Of a stretch of 64,000 bases of DNA, positions 25,408 to 35,426 are shown in pieces. A program made the position numbers and the translations under genes. The stretch spans positions 56,296-120,295 of the forward strand of contig NZ_FOWK01000012.1 in NCBI RefSeq assembly GCF_900115435.1. The letters run 5' to 3'. The stretch is from Prevotella sp. tf2-5. GTDB lineage: Bacteria; Bacteroidota; Bacteroidia; Bacteroidales; Bacteroidaceae. The notes under the pieces were generated by a model, which worked only from the letters and a program-made list of their open reading frames with translations, was not told the origin of the DNA and searched no databases. The first letter of the stretch is position 1. Every line of letters begins with the position of its first letter.

Positions 25408-25456
25408 ATAGAATAATCGATAGTAGGTTAAAGATCTGATTTGAAATATGATGCTG

Positions 25457-25488
25457 CGAAGTTACAAAAAAACGAGCAAAATTGCAAG
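25457..25488 (-). promoter_or_regulatory. Promoter of the VapE module
   Basis: Minus strand: CTTG at 25485-25488 as -33, 20 bp, TAACTTCG at 25457-25464 as a slightly off-consensus -7 box, about 50 bp before the 146-aa gene. Confidence 0.5.
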
Positions 25489-25522
25489 TAAAATACCCCT
25501 AAAAATGCAAAAAAAGTGGCAT

Positions 25523-25623
25523 CGTTGTCACCCTTGCCGCTTCGTTGTTACTCGCAAATACTTGACAATCAAATAGCTTTGCAAGGCGGCAACGGTGACA
25601 AGGGTTTAAAAAATTATGTGTAG
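25523..25623. repeat. IR2: about 100-bp inverted repeat, right end of the VapE module
   Basis: CGTTGTCACCCTTGCCGCTT ... GCGGCAACGGTGACAAGG, then A/T-rich sequence and GTGTAG. It is the inverted counterpart of IR1, oriented so that the CTACAC ends face outward. No target duplication is evident in the flanks. Confidence 0.85.
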
Positions 25624-25907
25624 AAAGTCTCGCGCGCGTACCTTAATTATATTATATAGGAGCTTTCCCCCTTTTTCTCTCTATAGATCATTTTTTGCAA
25701 TTTATCACAATAGTTTGGTACAGAAAGGAGGTAAAATGTTAAAAATGGACGCAAAAAGGTAGTTTTTTATAAAAATTATTTGCGGATTGTGAATAATTGT
25801 TGTAATTTTGCAAAATCTTGTGCGTGGACCTCGCGCGGGGAGGTGTATGTTAATAAGACGTTGATTGGATAAAAATAGTATATTCAAAATAAAATATTAA
25901 CAAGAGA
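25624..25907. other. Leader region of the first SusC gene
   Basis: 284 bp with no convincing gene. A consensus promoter lies at 25779-25810, followed by an approximately 95-nt leader containing a GC-rich dyad, GACCTCGCGCGGGGAGGT-like, at about 25828-25848. Confidence 0.5.
25779..25810 (+). promoter_or_regulatory. Promoter of the first SusC/SusD operon
   Basis: -33 TTTG (25779-25782), exactly 20 bp, -7 TAATTTTG (25803-25810): a perfect Bacteroidota consensus. The ATG of susC is about 95 bp further on. Confidence 0.85.
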
Positions 25908-28900
25908 GTGTTTATGGAAAAAAGACTAACGATGTTTATGGCGTGCTTGTTCCTGAGCTTAGGAATGGCACTTGCCCAAACGAAAGTTTCTGGTACCGTC
26001 ATCTCTGGAGAAGACAACCAGCCCATTATCGGCGCTACAGTCTTGGTACAGGGACAGAAGACAGGTACTGTAACAGATGCCGACGGTCAGTTCACCATCT
26101 CAGTACCCTCCGGCAAAAAGATTGTAGTGAGCTATATCGGTATGGAGACACAGACAGTGACTCCTAAAAGCGGTATGACCATTACGTTGCAGCCCAGTGC
26201 CGCCCTTGAGGAGGTTGTTGTAACGGGTATGACTCGTATGGACCGCCGTATGTTTACAGGTGCCACCGATAAGGTGAACGCAGAAGATGCCCTTCTGAAC
26301 GGTATTGCCGACGTGAGCCGTTCTCTGGAAGGTCGTTCTGCCGGTGTCAGCGTGCAGAACGTGACAGGTACCTTTGGTACAGCTCCCAAGATCCGTGTGC
26401 GTGGTGCTACGTCTATTTATGGTTCGTCAAAGCCATTGTGGGTTGTTGACGGTGTCATCATGGAGGACGTAACGGATATCGACGCAGACGCTTTGTCCTC
26501 TGGTGACCCTGAGACGCTGATTTCCTCAGCTATCGCAGGTTTGAACTCTGATGATATTGAGTCATTCCAGATTCTGAAAGACGGTAGTGCTACCTCTATC
26601 TATGGTGCCCGCGCCATGGCTGGTGTGATTGTCGTTACCACCAAGAAAGGTAAGTCAGGACAGGCTCACATCAACTATACGGGTGAGTTCACCACTCGTC
26701 TGAAGCCCAGCTACTCCAACTTCAACATCCTGAACTCTCAGGATCAGATGGGCATCTATCGTGAGTTGCAGGATAAGGGTTGGTTGACCTTCAGTGATGT
26801 ATTGAACGGCTCTGATTATGGTGTCTATGGTAAGATGTATGAGTTGATTAATACCTATAACCCAGAGACTGGTGCTTTCGCACTTGCCAACACAGAGTCT
26901 GCCCGTAATGCTTATCTGCAGAATGCGGAGTTCCGCAATACAGACTGGTTCTCTGAGCTCTTCTCTGGCGCTATCCAGCAGAACCACTCTCTCAGCGTGA
27001 GCGGTGGTACGGCAAAGTCAAACTACTACGCTTCTATCTCTGCTATGGTTGATCCAGGATGGTACAAACAGTCTAAGGTAGAGCGTTATACCATGAACTT
27101 GAATGTCAGCCATAAGATTCTGGATAACCTGACCATTAACCTGATTGGTAGTGGCAGCTATCGTAAGCAGCGCGCCCCTGGTACGCTGAGTCAGGATGTC
27201 GACGTCGTTTCCGGTAATGTGAAGCGTGACTTCGATATCAACCCCTATTCTTATGCGTTGAACACTTCCCGTGCTTTGGATCCTGACACCTACTATCAGT
27301 CCAACTATGCTCCTTTCAACATCATGCATGAGTTGAATACCAACTATATCGACGTGAACTTCGTTGATACCAAGTTCCAGGCAGAGTTGAAGTACAAGCC
27401 CATCCCTGACCTCGAACTGTCAGCGCTGGGTGCCTTGAAATATACAACGACATCCCAGGAGTATAAGATCCTGGATGACTCTAACCAGGCAGAGGCTTAT
27501 CGTGCTGCAGGTAACTCTATCATCCGTGATGCCAACAAGTATCTGTATACTGACCCGGATAAGTTGTACGCGCTGCCTATCACCGTTCTTCCTAATGGTG
27601 GTATGTACAAACGTACAGATAACAAAATGACAGACCTTAACTTCCGTCTGACAGCTAACTACACCCACACCTTTGGCGGCAAGCACTATGTAAATGCCTT
27701 CGGAGGTATGGAGAGTACCAGTATCGAGCGTAGCCGCTCTTGGTTCAACGGCTGGGGTATGCAATATGCAAAGGGTGAGATTCCTTACTATGTATACCAG
27801 TTCTTCAAGAAGAGCCTGGAGGAGAATACAGACTATTATTCATTGAGTAATACGAACTCTCGTTCAGTAGCTTTCTTCGCGAATGCCACTTATGGCTTTG
27901 ACAACCGTTACGTCATCAACGGTACCTATCGTTATGAGGGATCTAACGCCATGGGTAAGAGCCGCAGCGCCCGTTGGACTCCGACATGGAACATCTCTGG
28001 TTCTTGGAACGTAGACCAGGAGAAGTTCTTCGAGAAGTTCAATAAGGTGCTCTCTCACCTGAAATTGAAGCTGTCTTACTCTTTGACCGCTACACCTCCT
28101 CCCACAGCTTATTGTAGCTCTACCAATGTGTTTAAGGCATATAACCCCTACCGTATTTTCACTCAAGACAAGGAGACGGGTATCGAGTTGAGCGACCTGG
28201 AGAACAGTGAGCTGACCTACGAGAAGAAGCACGAGTTCAACTTCGGTTTCGAGGCAGGTTTCCTGAACGACCGCATCAATGTCGCCTTCGATATCTATTC
28301 TCGTAGGAACTTCGATGAGATTGGTCCTGTTGCCACACAGGGTATCGGTGGTCAGATCATCCGCTGGGCAAATGCCGCCGACATGAAGTCAAGTGGTCAG
28401 GAGCTGTCAATCAGTACCACCAACATCAAGAACAAAGACTTCAGCTGGACAACCTCTTTGGTATATTCTCACTCCACGACAGAGATTACCAACCTTGCTA
28501 GCCGTGATCGTGTCATCGACTTGATTACCAACTTCGGTGGTCGTCGTGAGGGCTATCCTGTCCGCGCCTTGTTCTCTATTCCTTTCATGGGTCTGAACGA
28601 GGATGGTATGCCTACCTTCTTGAATGAGGCAGGTGAGATCACTACTTATGACATCAATTTCCAGGAGCGTGAGAAACTGGACTTTCTGAAGTATGAAGGA
28701 CCGACAGACCCGACAGTACAGGGCTCTTTCGGTAACCTCTTCAAGTGGAAGGGTTTCACCCTGAACCTCTTTATCACTTACAGCTTTGGTAATGTAGTTC
28801 GCCTGGATCCTGTCTTCGCAGGTAAATATACTGATCTGACCTCTATGACGAAGGAGTTCAAGGATCGTTGGATGGTTCCTGGTGACGAGCTCCGCACGAA

Positions 28901-29219
28901 CGTTCCTGTTATCTTGAGCAAGACGCAATATGATAACAACCGTTACCTGCGTTATGGCTATAATGCCTATAATTACTCTGATGTGCGTATCGCCAAGGGT
29001 GACTTCATCCGCATGAAGGAGATTTCCTTGCAGTATGACTTCCCCAAGACTTGGATTAAGCCGTTGAACAACCTCTCTCTGAAACTTCAGGCAACCAACC
29101 TGTTCCTGATTTATGCCGACAAGAAGCTGAACGGTCAGGATCCTGAATTCTTCCGCTCTGGTGGTGTTTCTTCCCCTGTGCCCAAGCAGTTCACAGCTAC
29201 ACTGAAGGTGGGATTCTAA
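25908..29219 (+). CDS. SusC/RagA-family TonB-linked outer membrane transporter (locus 1)
   Basis: 1103 aa. Start codons at 25908 or 25914 give the signal MEKRLTMFMACLFLSLGMALAQ. Next are a carboxypeptidase D-like regulatory domain (KVSGTVISGEDNQPIIGATV, about 25-110), the plug with GTAPKIRVRGATSIYGSSKPLWVVDGV (about 150-180) and ILKDGSATSIYGARAMAGVIVVTTKKGK, then a 22-strand barrel to the end (FTATLKVGF). It works as the channel beneath a SusD lid to import an oligomeric nutrient with TonB energy. First gene of a five-gene operon. The neighbouring metallohydrolase suggests a substrate that needs hydrolysis at the cell surface, but it cannot be named. Confidence 0.95.
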   Translation: MFMEKRLTMFMACLFLSLGMALAQTKVSGTVISGEDNQPIIGATVLVQGQKTGTVTDADGQFTISVPSGKKIVVSYIGMETQTVTPKSGMTITLQPSAALEEVVVTGMTRMDRRMFTGATDKVNAEDALLNGIADVSRSLEGRSAGVSVQNVTGTFGTAPKIRVRGATSIYGSSKPLWVVDGVIMEDVTDIDADALSSGDPETLISSAIAGLNSDDIESFQILKDGSATSIYGARAMAGVIVVTTKKGKSGQAHINYTGEFTTRLKPSYSNFNILNSQDQMGIYRELQDKGWLTFSDVLNGSDYGVYGKMYELINTYNPETGAFALANTESARNAYLQNAEFRNTDWFSELFSGAIQQNHSLSVSGGTAKSNYYASISAMVDPGWYKQSKVERYTMNLNVSHKILDNLTINLIGSGSYRKQRAPGTLSQDVDVVSGNVKRDFDINPYSYALNTSRALDPDTYYQSNYAPFNIMHELNTNYIDVNFVDTKFQAELKYKPIPDLELSALGALKYTTTSQEYKILDDSNQAEAYRAAGNSIIRDANKYLYTDPDKLYALPITVLPNGGMYKRTDNKMTDLNFRLTANYTHTFGGKHYVNAFGGMESTSIERSRSWFNGWGMQYAKGEIPYYVYQFFKKSLEENTDYYSLSNTNSRSVAFFANATYGFDNRYVINGTYRYEGSNAMGKSRSARWTPTWNISGSWNVDQEKFFEKFNKVLSHLKLKLSYSLTATPPPTAYCSSTNVFKAYNPYRIFTQDKETGIELSDLENSELTYEKKHEFNFGFEAGFLNDRINVAFDIYSRRNFDEIGPVATQGIGGQIIRWANAADMKSSGQELSISTTNIKNKDFSWTTSLVYSHSTTEITNLASRDRVIDLITNFGGRREGYPVRALFSIPFMGLNEDGMPTFLNEAGEITTYDINFQEREKLDFLKYEGPTDPTVQGSFGNLFKWKGFTLNLFITYSFGNVVRLDPVFAGKYTDLTSMTKEFKDRWMVPGDELRTNVPVILSKTQYDNNRYLRYGYNAYNYSDVRIAKGDFIRMKEISLQYDFPKTWIKPLNNLSLKLQATNLFLIYADKKLNGQDPEFFRSGGVSSPVPKQFTATLKVGF

Positions 29220-29257
29220 AAAGGTATAACAGTATATAAAGTAAAAAAGATATTATT

Positions 29258-30889
29258 ATGAAGAAATATATAGGATTATCCATCATTGCCTTGAGCATGG
29301 GACTGACCTCCTGCAACGACTGGCTGGACAAACTGCCTGATAATCGTATGGAGCTTCAGACAGTGGATGATGTCAAAGGTTTGTTAGTGAGTGCCTATCC
29401 GGATCGTCATCCTGCTTATCTGTTGGAGATGTATTCCGACAATACGGACGAGTGTATTGGTCCTGACTGGTCTGAGGCAGACCGTTTCCAGCGTCAAGCT
29501 TACCACTGGGAGGATATCACAGAGACGGGTGATGATGAATCACCTCAGATGTTGTGGAATTCCCACTATCGTGCCATCGCTTCTGCCAATGCGGCTATCG
29601 ATTTTATCGAGGCTAGTGGTGATCAGGCTAAGTTCAGCGAGCAGCTGGGTGAGGCGCTGATGTGTCGTGCATATGCCATGTTCCAGTTGTCCACGATATT
29701 CTGTAACGCCTATAATCCAGCAACTGCAGCACAGGAGAAAGGACTTCCTTACCCAACTCATCCAGAGACGGTAGTTGGACAAGTATATGAGCGTGGAACT
29801 TTGGAAGATTTATATAGTCAGATTGATGAGGACATCCAGAAAGCACTTCCTTTGCTGGGTAGTTCTTATGATAAACCTAAGTTCCACTTCACGCCGGATG
29901 CCGGTAATGCCTTTGCAGCCCGTTTCTACCTCTATAAAGGTGATTTCGACAAGGCCATCCAGTATGCTAGCAAGGCGTTAGGCGCCACCCCCGCTGCCAA
30001 GGCTCGTGACTGGGACTATTATGCGTCACTGAATGCTAACCGTCAGGTTCGTCCAGAAGCATACGTCAATGCTAACGAGAAGACAAATATGTTCTTGCAG
30101 ACAGTTTACTCTGAGTGGGGCGCCGTTATCTATGGAGGTTATCAATATGGAGACCAGTATGCACATAGTTACCGTATCTCATACGATGAGGACATTTGTT
30201 CTATCGGTCCTTGGGGACAAGCTAGTGATAGAACATTGTTCAAGAACTCTGTGTGGTATAATCCTGTTTGTGCTGACTTATTCCACGGAAAAATCCCATA
30301 CGAGTTTGAGTATACCGACCTTCAGGCAGGTATTGGTTATGCACATTCTGAGTTCTCTGTATTCAATATTGAAACACTCTTGCTGGAGCGTGCAGAGGCT
30401 TACGCATTGAGTGGTGAACTACAGTTGGCTGTTAATGACTATAATACGCTACTCTCAGTATACATGAGGAGTCCGAAGAAATATACGCTGACCCAATTGG
30501 TGACTTTCTACAAGAATCTTGCATACTACCAACCAAAAGAGCCTACGGTCAAGAAACGTTTCGAGGCTCCAGTCTATCAGATAGACGAAGATGGTTCAGA
30601 TCAGGAGAGCCTGTTGCAAGCAATCATTCACATGCGTCGTATCATGACTGTTCATGAGGGATTCCGTATGCAGGATGTGAAGCGTTATGGTATTGTCATC
30701 TACCGTCGTCAGACGGACAGCGACAACGTCATCACAGGTGTGACGGATACCATGACAGCGAAAGACCCACGCCGTGCCATCCAGTTGCCACAAGATGTTA
30801 TTACCGCCGGTCTGGAAGGTAATGACCGTGTGACTGTTGCTGACAAAGGCGAAGAGCGTTTCTCTGATGCATCATACTTTTTTGAGTAA
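29258..30889 (+). CDS. SusD/RagB-family outer membrane lipoprotein (locus 1)
   Basis: 543 aa with lipobox MGLTSCNDWLDKLPDNR, the standard SusD start. TPR-like helices follow (ALMCRAYAMFQLSTIFCNAY, FAARFYLYKGDFDKAIQYASKAL) and a C-terminal region with the usual FRMQDVKRYGI block. It forms the lid over the SusC barrel and binds the ligand. It lies 38 bp after susC and 12 bp before the metallohydrolase gene. Confidence 0.93.
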   Translation: MKKYIGLSIIALSMGLTSCNDWLDKLPDNRMELQTVDDVKGLLVSAYPDRHPAYLLEMYSDNTDECIGPDWSEADRFQRQAYHWEDITETGDDESPQMLWNSHYRAIASANAAIDFIEASGDQAKFSEQLGEALMCRAYAMFQLSTIFCNAYNPATAAQEKGLPYPTHPETVVGQVYERGTLEDLYSQIDEDIQKALPLLGSSYDKPKFHFTPDAGNAFAARFYLYKGDFDKAIQYASKALGATPAAKARDWDYYASLNANRQVRPEAYVNANEKTNMFLQTVYSEWGAVIYGGYQYGDQYAHSYRISYDEDICSIGPWGQASDRTLFKNSVWYNPVCADLFHGKIPYEFEYTDLQAGIGYAHSEFSVFNIETLLLERAEAYALSGELQLAVNDYNTLLSVYMRSPKKYTLTQLVTFYKNLAYYQPKEPTVKKRFEAPVYQIDEDGSDQESLLQAIIHMRRIMTVHEGFRMQDVKRYGIVIYRRQTDSDNVITGVTDTMTAKDPRRAIQLPQDVITAGLEGNDRVTVADKGEERFSDASYFFE

Positions 30890-30901
30890 GAATACTAAAA
30901 A

Positions 30902-31816
30902 ATGACGACAATGAAAAAAATATATATTTTACTTATAGCTGCTGCAGTGATGTTGAACTTCACTGCCTGCTCTGAGGATAAACCTGGTGGAGAGAGTATC
31001 TTCCCCACCAACCCCACGACGCAGTACGACAAATTTGAACAGTGGCTGCTGGAGAACTTCACTTATCCTTATAATATAGATGTGCTCTATCGTATGAAGG
31101 ATATTGAGATTGACCACAAATATACACTGACCCCGGCAGACTCTGCTAAGTGTGCCAAGTTGGCTATCATTGTGAAGTATCTTTGGTTCGATGCCTACGC
31201 AGAGGTGGCAGGTCCTGACTTTGTCAAAGTGAACGTCCCCCGTACGCTCCAATTCATTGGTTCCCTCGCCATGGAGAGCAATGGAACAGTGGTAATGGGT
31301 ACTGCCGAGGGTGGTTATAAGATTACTCTTTATAATGTGAATAATCTAGGCGTGGCTGATGGTGGCTATGGAGTCCCCTTGGATGACTATGATGCACTGA
31401 ACAAGTGGTATTTCACCACGCTGCACCATGAGTTCCAGCATATCCTGAACCAGAAGAAACCTTATGATCCTACATTCGACCTTATTTCTGAGGGTGACTA
31501 TGTGAGTGGTGACTGGTATCAGTATAACACCAATACACAGGCATTGCCTAAGGGCTTTATCCGCAACTATGCCATGGTGGAGCCTCGTGAGGACTATGCA
31601 GAGCTCTATTCTCAGTATCTGACCAACAACGATGCGTTGTGGGCTTCCAAGATGGCATATGCTGGTAAAGAGGGTCAGGCTATCATCGAGCAGAAACTGG
31701 CTCATATCCGCAACTACATGCGTGAGAACTGGAATATCGACTTGGAGGAGATGCGTGCATGTGTTCAGCGTCGTTCCGCAGAGTATATGAAACTTGATTT
31801 CGAACACTTAAACTAA
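30902..31816 (+). CDS. Substrate-import-associated zinc metallohydrolase lipoprotein
   Basis: 304 aa starting MTTMKKIYILLIAAAVMLNFTACS; MKK at 30911 is an equally good start. The lipobox is FTAC. The zinc site HHEFQHILNQ (HExxH, about residues 178-182) with downstream acidic residues (ISEGDYVSGDWYQ, EPREDYAELYSQYL) fits the family of lipoproteins with HExxH found beside SusC/SusD (TIGR04549 by memory). It probably cleaves a bound substrate at the surface. Whether it is a peptidase or another hydrolase is not settled by sequence. Confidence 0.85.
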   Translation: MTTMKKIYILLIAAAVMLNFTACSEDKPGGESIFPTNPTTQYDKFEQWLLENFTYPYNIDVLYRMKDIEIDHKYTLTPADSAKCAKLAIIVKYLWFDAYAEVAGPDFVKVNVPRTLQFIGSLAMESNGTVVMGTAEGGYKITLYNVNNLGVADGGYGVPLDDYDALNKWYFTTLHHEFQHILNQKKPYDPTFDLISEGDYVSGDWYQYNTNTQALPKGFIRNYAMVEPREDYAELYSQYLTNNDALWASKMAYAGKEGQAIIEQKLAHIRNYMRENWNIDLEEMRACVQRRSAEYMKLDFEHLN

Positions 31817-31826
31817 TTCCAAGGTT

Positions 31827-33119
31827 ATGAAGAAACTATTTTTATATATAATGTTTGCAGCAGTGGGACTGGGACTTCAGTCTTGTCTGCATGACAACGA
31901 TGAAATCTTCGAGCAGTCTGCCGCCGAGCGTATTAATACGGCGATTGAGAGTGCTGAAAAAGTGTTGACAAGCGCAGAGAAAGGCTGGGTAATGCATTAT
32001 TATTTAGGTCATGATTACACTTACGGAGGTATCAATATTACCATGTCATTTAAAAATGGCAAAGTAACGATGCGTGAGGCAGGGGTGGTAGATGCTGCCG
32101 GCGAGTATGTCGCTCTTACCTCTACATATAAACTGACTCGTGACCAGGGACCAGTTCTCGCCTTTGATACATATAATGATATGCTGCATAACTGGGGTGA
32201 CCCTGATAAGGACAAGAATGGTGCGCCCACAGAGGTTGACGGATGGGAGGCTGACTATGAGTTTGTCATCATGAGCATCAGTGAGGATGAGAACACCATT
32301 AAACTGAAAGGCAAGAAGTATGGTAATACTATTATTATGGAGCGCCTTAAGATAGATGCATCAGAGTATTTAAATGCTGCTGATGCTGTTGAAGAGGGTA
32401 TGTCTCAATTCGCGGTAATGAAATACGTTGACGGTTCGTTTACGGCGAAGTTCATGTATGGCGATAACTATACCATTAGTTATATCAATGAGAATGGTGA
32501 GAAAGAGACCCTGACGGTTCCTTTTACTTTCACGGATGAAGGCGTTCTCTTCAACCAGCCTATCACCTTAGGAGACAATATTATTTCTGGTATCCTTTAT
32601 GTCGACGGGGCAGAGTCTCTTCCTTTGATTGACACCAAGGGTCTATCTATCACTGTATCTACTGATCCTGTTGATGTATTCCAGGCAGGTTCCTGGTATC
32701 TTGCAGCAAGTAACTTGGGCGAGGTAGGTAAGCCTGCTTTGTTAGGATTCACAGATGCTTGTATGAAAGAAGAGGGCGAAACCGTTTACTACTGCTTTAT
32801 CGGAAATGGTTCCTTCAAAGGAACTGCTGCTTTCGGATATTGGTTCAATAGTGGCGGTTATGTCGGAGCCTGTGAATTCAGTGTTGAGACAGAAGGCGAG
32901 GATTTGATAACCTTTGGAAACGCCGGCTTTGTTGGAAATGGTGGCTACTACAATACTAAATGTAATTTCTCCAGTGCCATTGCACCGTTCTTCAGTACAT
33001 TCAAGTTGACAAATGATGATGCGAAGAATCCTACCTACTTTATTTTGACGGATGTTAACAATGATAAGAACGTCATGAAACTGGTAAAGGATCAGGTTTT
33101 AATTCCAGCCGATAATTAA
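31827..33119 (+). CDS. DUF4302-family lipoprotein
   Basis: 430 aa, lipobox GLQSCLHD. A long N-terminal helix (AAERINTAIESAEKVLTSAEKGWVMHYYLG) followed by beta-rich sequence is typical of DUF4302, which regularly accompanies the HExxH lipoprotein and SusC/SusD. Its function is not known; a surface substrate-binding role is likely from context. It starts 10 bp after the previous gene and ends 6 bp before the next. Confidence 0.8.
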   Translation: MKKLFLYIMFAAVGLGLQSCLHDNDEIFEQSAAERINTAIESAEKVLTSAEKGWVMHYYLGHDYTYGGINITMSFKNGKVTMREAGVVDAAGEYVALTSTYKLTRDQGPVLAFDTYNDMLHNWGDPDKDKNGAPTEVDGWEADYEFVIMSISEDENTIKLKGKKYGNTIIMERLKIDASEYLNAADAVEEGMSQFAVMKYVDGSFTAKFMYGDNYTISYINENGEKETLTVPFTFTDEGVLFNQPITLGDNIISGILYVDGAESLPLIDTKGLSITVSTDPVDVFQAGSWYLAASNLGEVGKPALLGFTDACMKEEGETVYYCFIGNGSFKGTAAFGYWFNSGGYVGACEFSVETEGEDLITFGNAGFVGNGGYYNTKCNFSSAIAPFFSTFKLTNDDAKNPTYFILTDVNNDKNVMKLVKDQVLIPADN

Positions 33120-33140
33120 TAATCGATGAAATATTGTAAT

Positions 33141-34532
33141 ATGAAAAAGATATTAGGTTTATTCGTTTTGGCTATGGGATGTCTGATGTGGACATCCTGT
33201 AGCAGCGATGACTACACGGAGAAAGTAAACTCTGTGCAGGTGGAGCGTGCTGAGACAACGATTGCCGCTGCAGGTGGCACTGCCACTATTCAAGTAACAG
33301 GAACGGGAATTAAGGCTACTTCAGCTGCCTCATGGCTGTCCGTTGCTGTCAATGGCAATACGATTGTGGCTACCGCTACAGCCAACCCTATGCGTGAGTC
33401 ACGTGCTACTCATGTCACTGTTACTGCCAGCAATGGTGACGAGCAGCTGATAAGCGTTGTTCAGTATGGCTTGGTTCTCTCATTGTCTGTTGGGGAATTA
33501 GATGTGAACGGCTCTACTCAGGAGTATGTGATTGAAGCGGAGACGACAGTGCCTCTTACAGTAACTTCAGATGTTGAATGGATTACAGCTGTCTATGATG
33601 CGGAGAATCACGTTATTAATGTCACCATCATGCACAACGTGGATGAGAATCCTCGTGAAGGCCATATCACCGTTCAGGGCGAGGGTGTCACCGAGACGAT
33701 CACTATTAAGCAGGGTGGTATCGTGCTGGAAGTAGCGAAAGACAAGTATGTGTCTTCCACTAACAAGGCCTCAAAACTCTCTATTCCAGTAATTCGTAGT
33801 ATTGAGGTAGAGGTTACTAGCGATGCTGACTGGTTAACTGCTACTTTCAATGAGGAGACGAACAAACTGGAGGTGAGCATTGCGGCAAGCACGGAAGTGC
33901 AACGTTCAGGTAATATTACACTGACTTCTGGCTCATTGACAAAGACTGTTACTATCGAGCAGTATGAGTTGTTTGGACAATATTACCTCTTGTATACGGA
34001 CGCAGAAACCGGTAAGACATATTATTATAAATCAATGTTGGATGACAAAGGTCTGTACTATGATTACATGGAAGGATTGACGCTTACTTATCCGTTCGTA
34101 AAGACAGGTGACTATGAGCTGACAGTGGGTCCTGCAGGATCACCTATCGGTAATTATGGAACAGCCTTATACTTCTTCCTTGCTTGGGGTAATCACGAAG
34201 GATATTGGTCTACCTATAATGGAACAGAGAGTGCCACAATGAATGTTGTCTTCGAAGAGGGTGACCAGTACATTGACGAACTGACTGGAACATTCGGAGA
34301 AAGCGAAAGGGTGATTGACTGTTGGTTCATGTGGGGATGCAGCGCACCAGAGTTCAGCAGCACTTATGGTCGTGGATATTATGACTGGTTGATTTATCCA
34401 TACTTGTATAAGGTACCTGAAAATGCTGGAGCACGCCGCAGCGCTACTCGTGCTATCCGTACAAGGGATGGTCAGGAGGCTATGCCTGCTGTGCTGAAAA
34501 ACATTCTTCGTCCATGTGAATTGAAGAAATAA
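33141..34532 (+). CDS. BACON-domain lipoprotein
   Basis: 463 aa from MKKILGLFVLAMGCLMWTSCS (lipobox WTSC); an upstream ATG at 33126 adds MKYCN. Three BACON-like Ig domains follow (about 25-110, 110-200 and 200-285), each with the ...SDxxWLTATFNxExN...VSIAAS...RSGNITLTSGSLTKTVTIEQ pattern. The C-terminal 170 residues, YYLLYTDAETGKTYYYKSML onward, form a separate aromatic-rich domain that may bind the ligand. Last gene of the operon, followed by a terminator. BACON domains act as spacers that hold a binding domain away from the membrane. Confidence 0.85.
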   Translation: MKKILGLFVLAMGCLMWTSCSSDDYTEKVNSVQVERAETTIAAAGGTATIQVTGTGIKATSAASWLSVAVNGNTIVATATANPMRESRATHVTVTASNGDEQLISVVQYGLVLSLSVGELDVNGSTQEYVIEAETTVPLTVTSDVEWITAVYDAENHVINVTIMHNVDENPREGHITVQGEGVTETITIKQGGIVLEVAKDKYVSSTNKASKLSIPVIRSIEVEVTSDADWLTATFNEETNKLEVSIAASTEVQRSGNITLTSGSLTKTVTIEQYELFGQYYLLYTDAETGKTYYYKSMLDDKGLYYDYMEGLTLTYPFVKTGDYELTVGPAGSPIGNYGTALYFFLAWGNHEGYWSTYNGTESATMNVVFEEGDQYIDELTGTFGESERVIDCWFMWGCSAPEFSSTYGRGYYDWLIYPYLYKVPENAGARRSATRAIRTRDGQEAMPAVLKNILRPCELKK

Positions 34533-34553
34533 AGATAAATCTATATGACAATT

Positions 34554-34590
34554 ATCGGGCAGGAACTTAACTTCCTACCCGATTTACTTT
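34554..34590 (+). terminator. Terminator of SusC/SusD locus 1
   Basis: ATCGGGCAGGAA and TTCCTACCCGAT form a stem with one mismatch and a 6-nt loop, followed by a T-rich tail, 22 bp past the BACON gene. Confidence 0.85.
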
Positions 34591-34730
34591 TCCTACAATT
34601 CATTGGGAAGTTTGGAGAATAATGCTTGTTTTTACAACCTAAAATGTCCTTCATTTAGCGAAAAACAAGAAAAATGCATTTTAAAGTGCAAATTTTAACT
34701 AAATTTCATTGTCATTTAAAAAAATTATTC

Positions 34731-34738
34731 TATCTTTG
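34731..34738 (+). promoter_or_regulatory. -7 box of the beta-barrel protein gene
   Basis: TATCTTTG followed by CAGCAG; an ATTG at about 34708 may act as -33. The leader is about 38 nt. Confidence 0.65.
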
Positions 34739-34781
34739 CAGCAGAGTTAATAAACATTATTCACTAAATTTGAATAGCATT

Positions 34782-35405
34782 ATGAAAAAGATTATGATGA
34801 TCGCTGCTATGATGATTGCAGCAGTTAGCGCAAACGCACAGAACGAGGTTGGTCAGATTACCTTGCAGCCAAAGGTTGGTATCAATATCTCTACAGTAAC
34901 CAATTCAGATAGTAAAGCAAAAGTAGGTCTCGCTGCAGGTGTTGAGGCTGAGTATGGTGTTGCTGAGAATTTTGGTGTAACTCTTGGACTTTTGTATTCT
35001 ATGCAGGGTGACAAGCCCAAAGTTGGATCTGGTAGTGAGAAACTTGACTACATCAACATCCCCATCATGGCTCAGTACTATGTAATTCCTGGTCTTGCCA
35101 TTAAGGCAGGTATTCAGCCTGGTTTCCTAGTAAGAGCAAAGCAAAAGTATGACTATGAGAATGGTGGTATTGCAATTCACACTGACGGAGACATTAAGGA
35201 TGGTTGCAAGAAGTTTGATTTCTCTATTCCTGTAGGTATTTCTTACGAGTACAAGAGCTTTGTTCTGGATGCACGTTACAACATTGGTCTGACCAAGGTT
35301 TACAAGGATATAGACGCAGATGCTGCTGAGTTATTGGGTATCAGCAACAAGACATGCCGCAACAGTGTATTCCAGATTACTCTTGGTTACAAGTTCGCTC
35401 TCTAA
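34782..35405 (+). CDS. Outer membrane beta-barrel (PorT-like) protein
   Basis: 207 aa from MKKIMMIAAMMIAAVSANAQ, a clear signal peptide; the longer ORF from 34674 runs through the promoter. The mature part alternates hydrophobic and polar residues (LGLLYSMQGDKP, YINIPIMAQYYVIPGLAIKAGIQPG, VLDARYNIGLTKVYK, FQITLGYKFAL) and ends in an aromatic-aliphatic outer-membrane signal. An eight-stranded barrel of the OMP_b-brl_2/PorT kind is likely. Monocistronic, with its own promoter and terminator. Confidence 0.85.
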   Translation: MKKIMMIAAMMIAAVSANAQNEVGQITLQPKVGINISTVTNSDSKAKVGLAAGVEAEYGVAENFGVTLGLLYSMQGDKPKVGSGSEKLDYINIPIMAQYYVIPGLAIKAGIQPGFLVRAKQKYDYENGGIAIHTDGDIKDGCKKFDFSIPVGISYEYKSFVLDARYNIGLTKVYKDIDADAAELLGISNKTCRNSVFQITLGYKFAL

Positions 35406-35426
35406 TCACAATTAGATACAAAGACG

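Noticed and set aside
25705..25887. 60-codon ORF on - upstream of the first susC
   Set aside because: Lies across a consensus promoter and its leader; no family resemblance.
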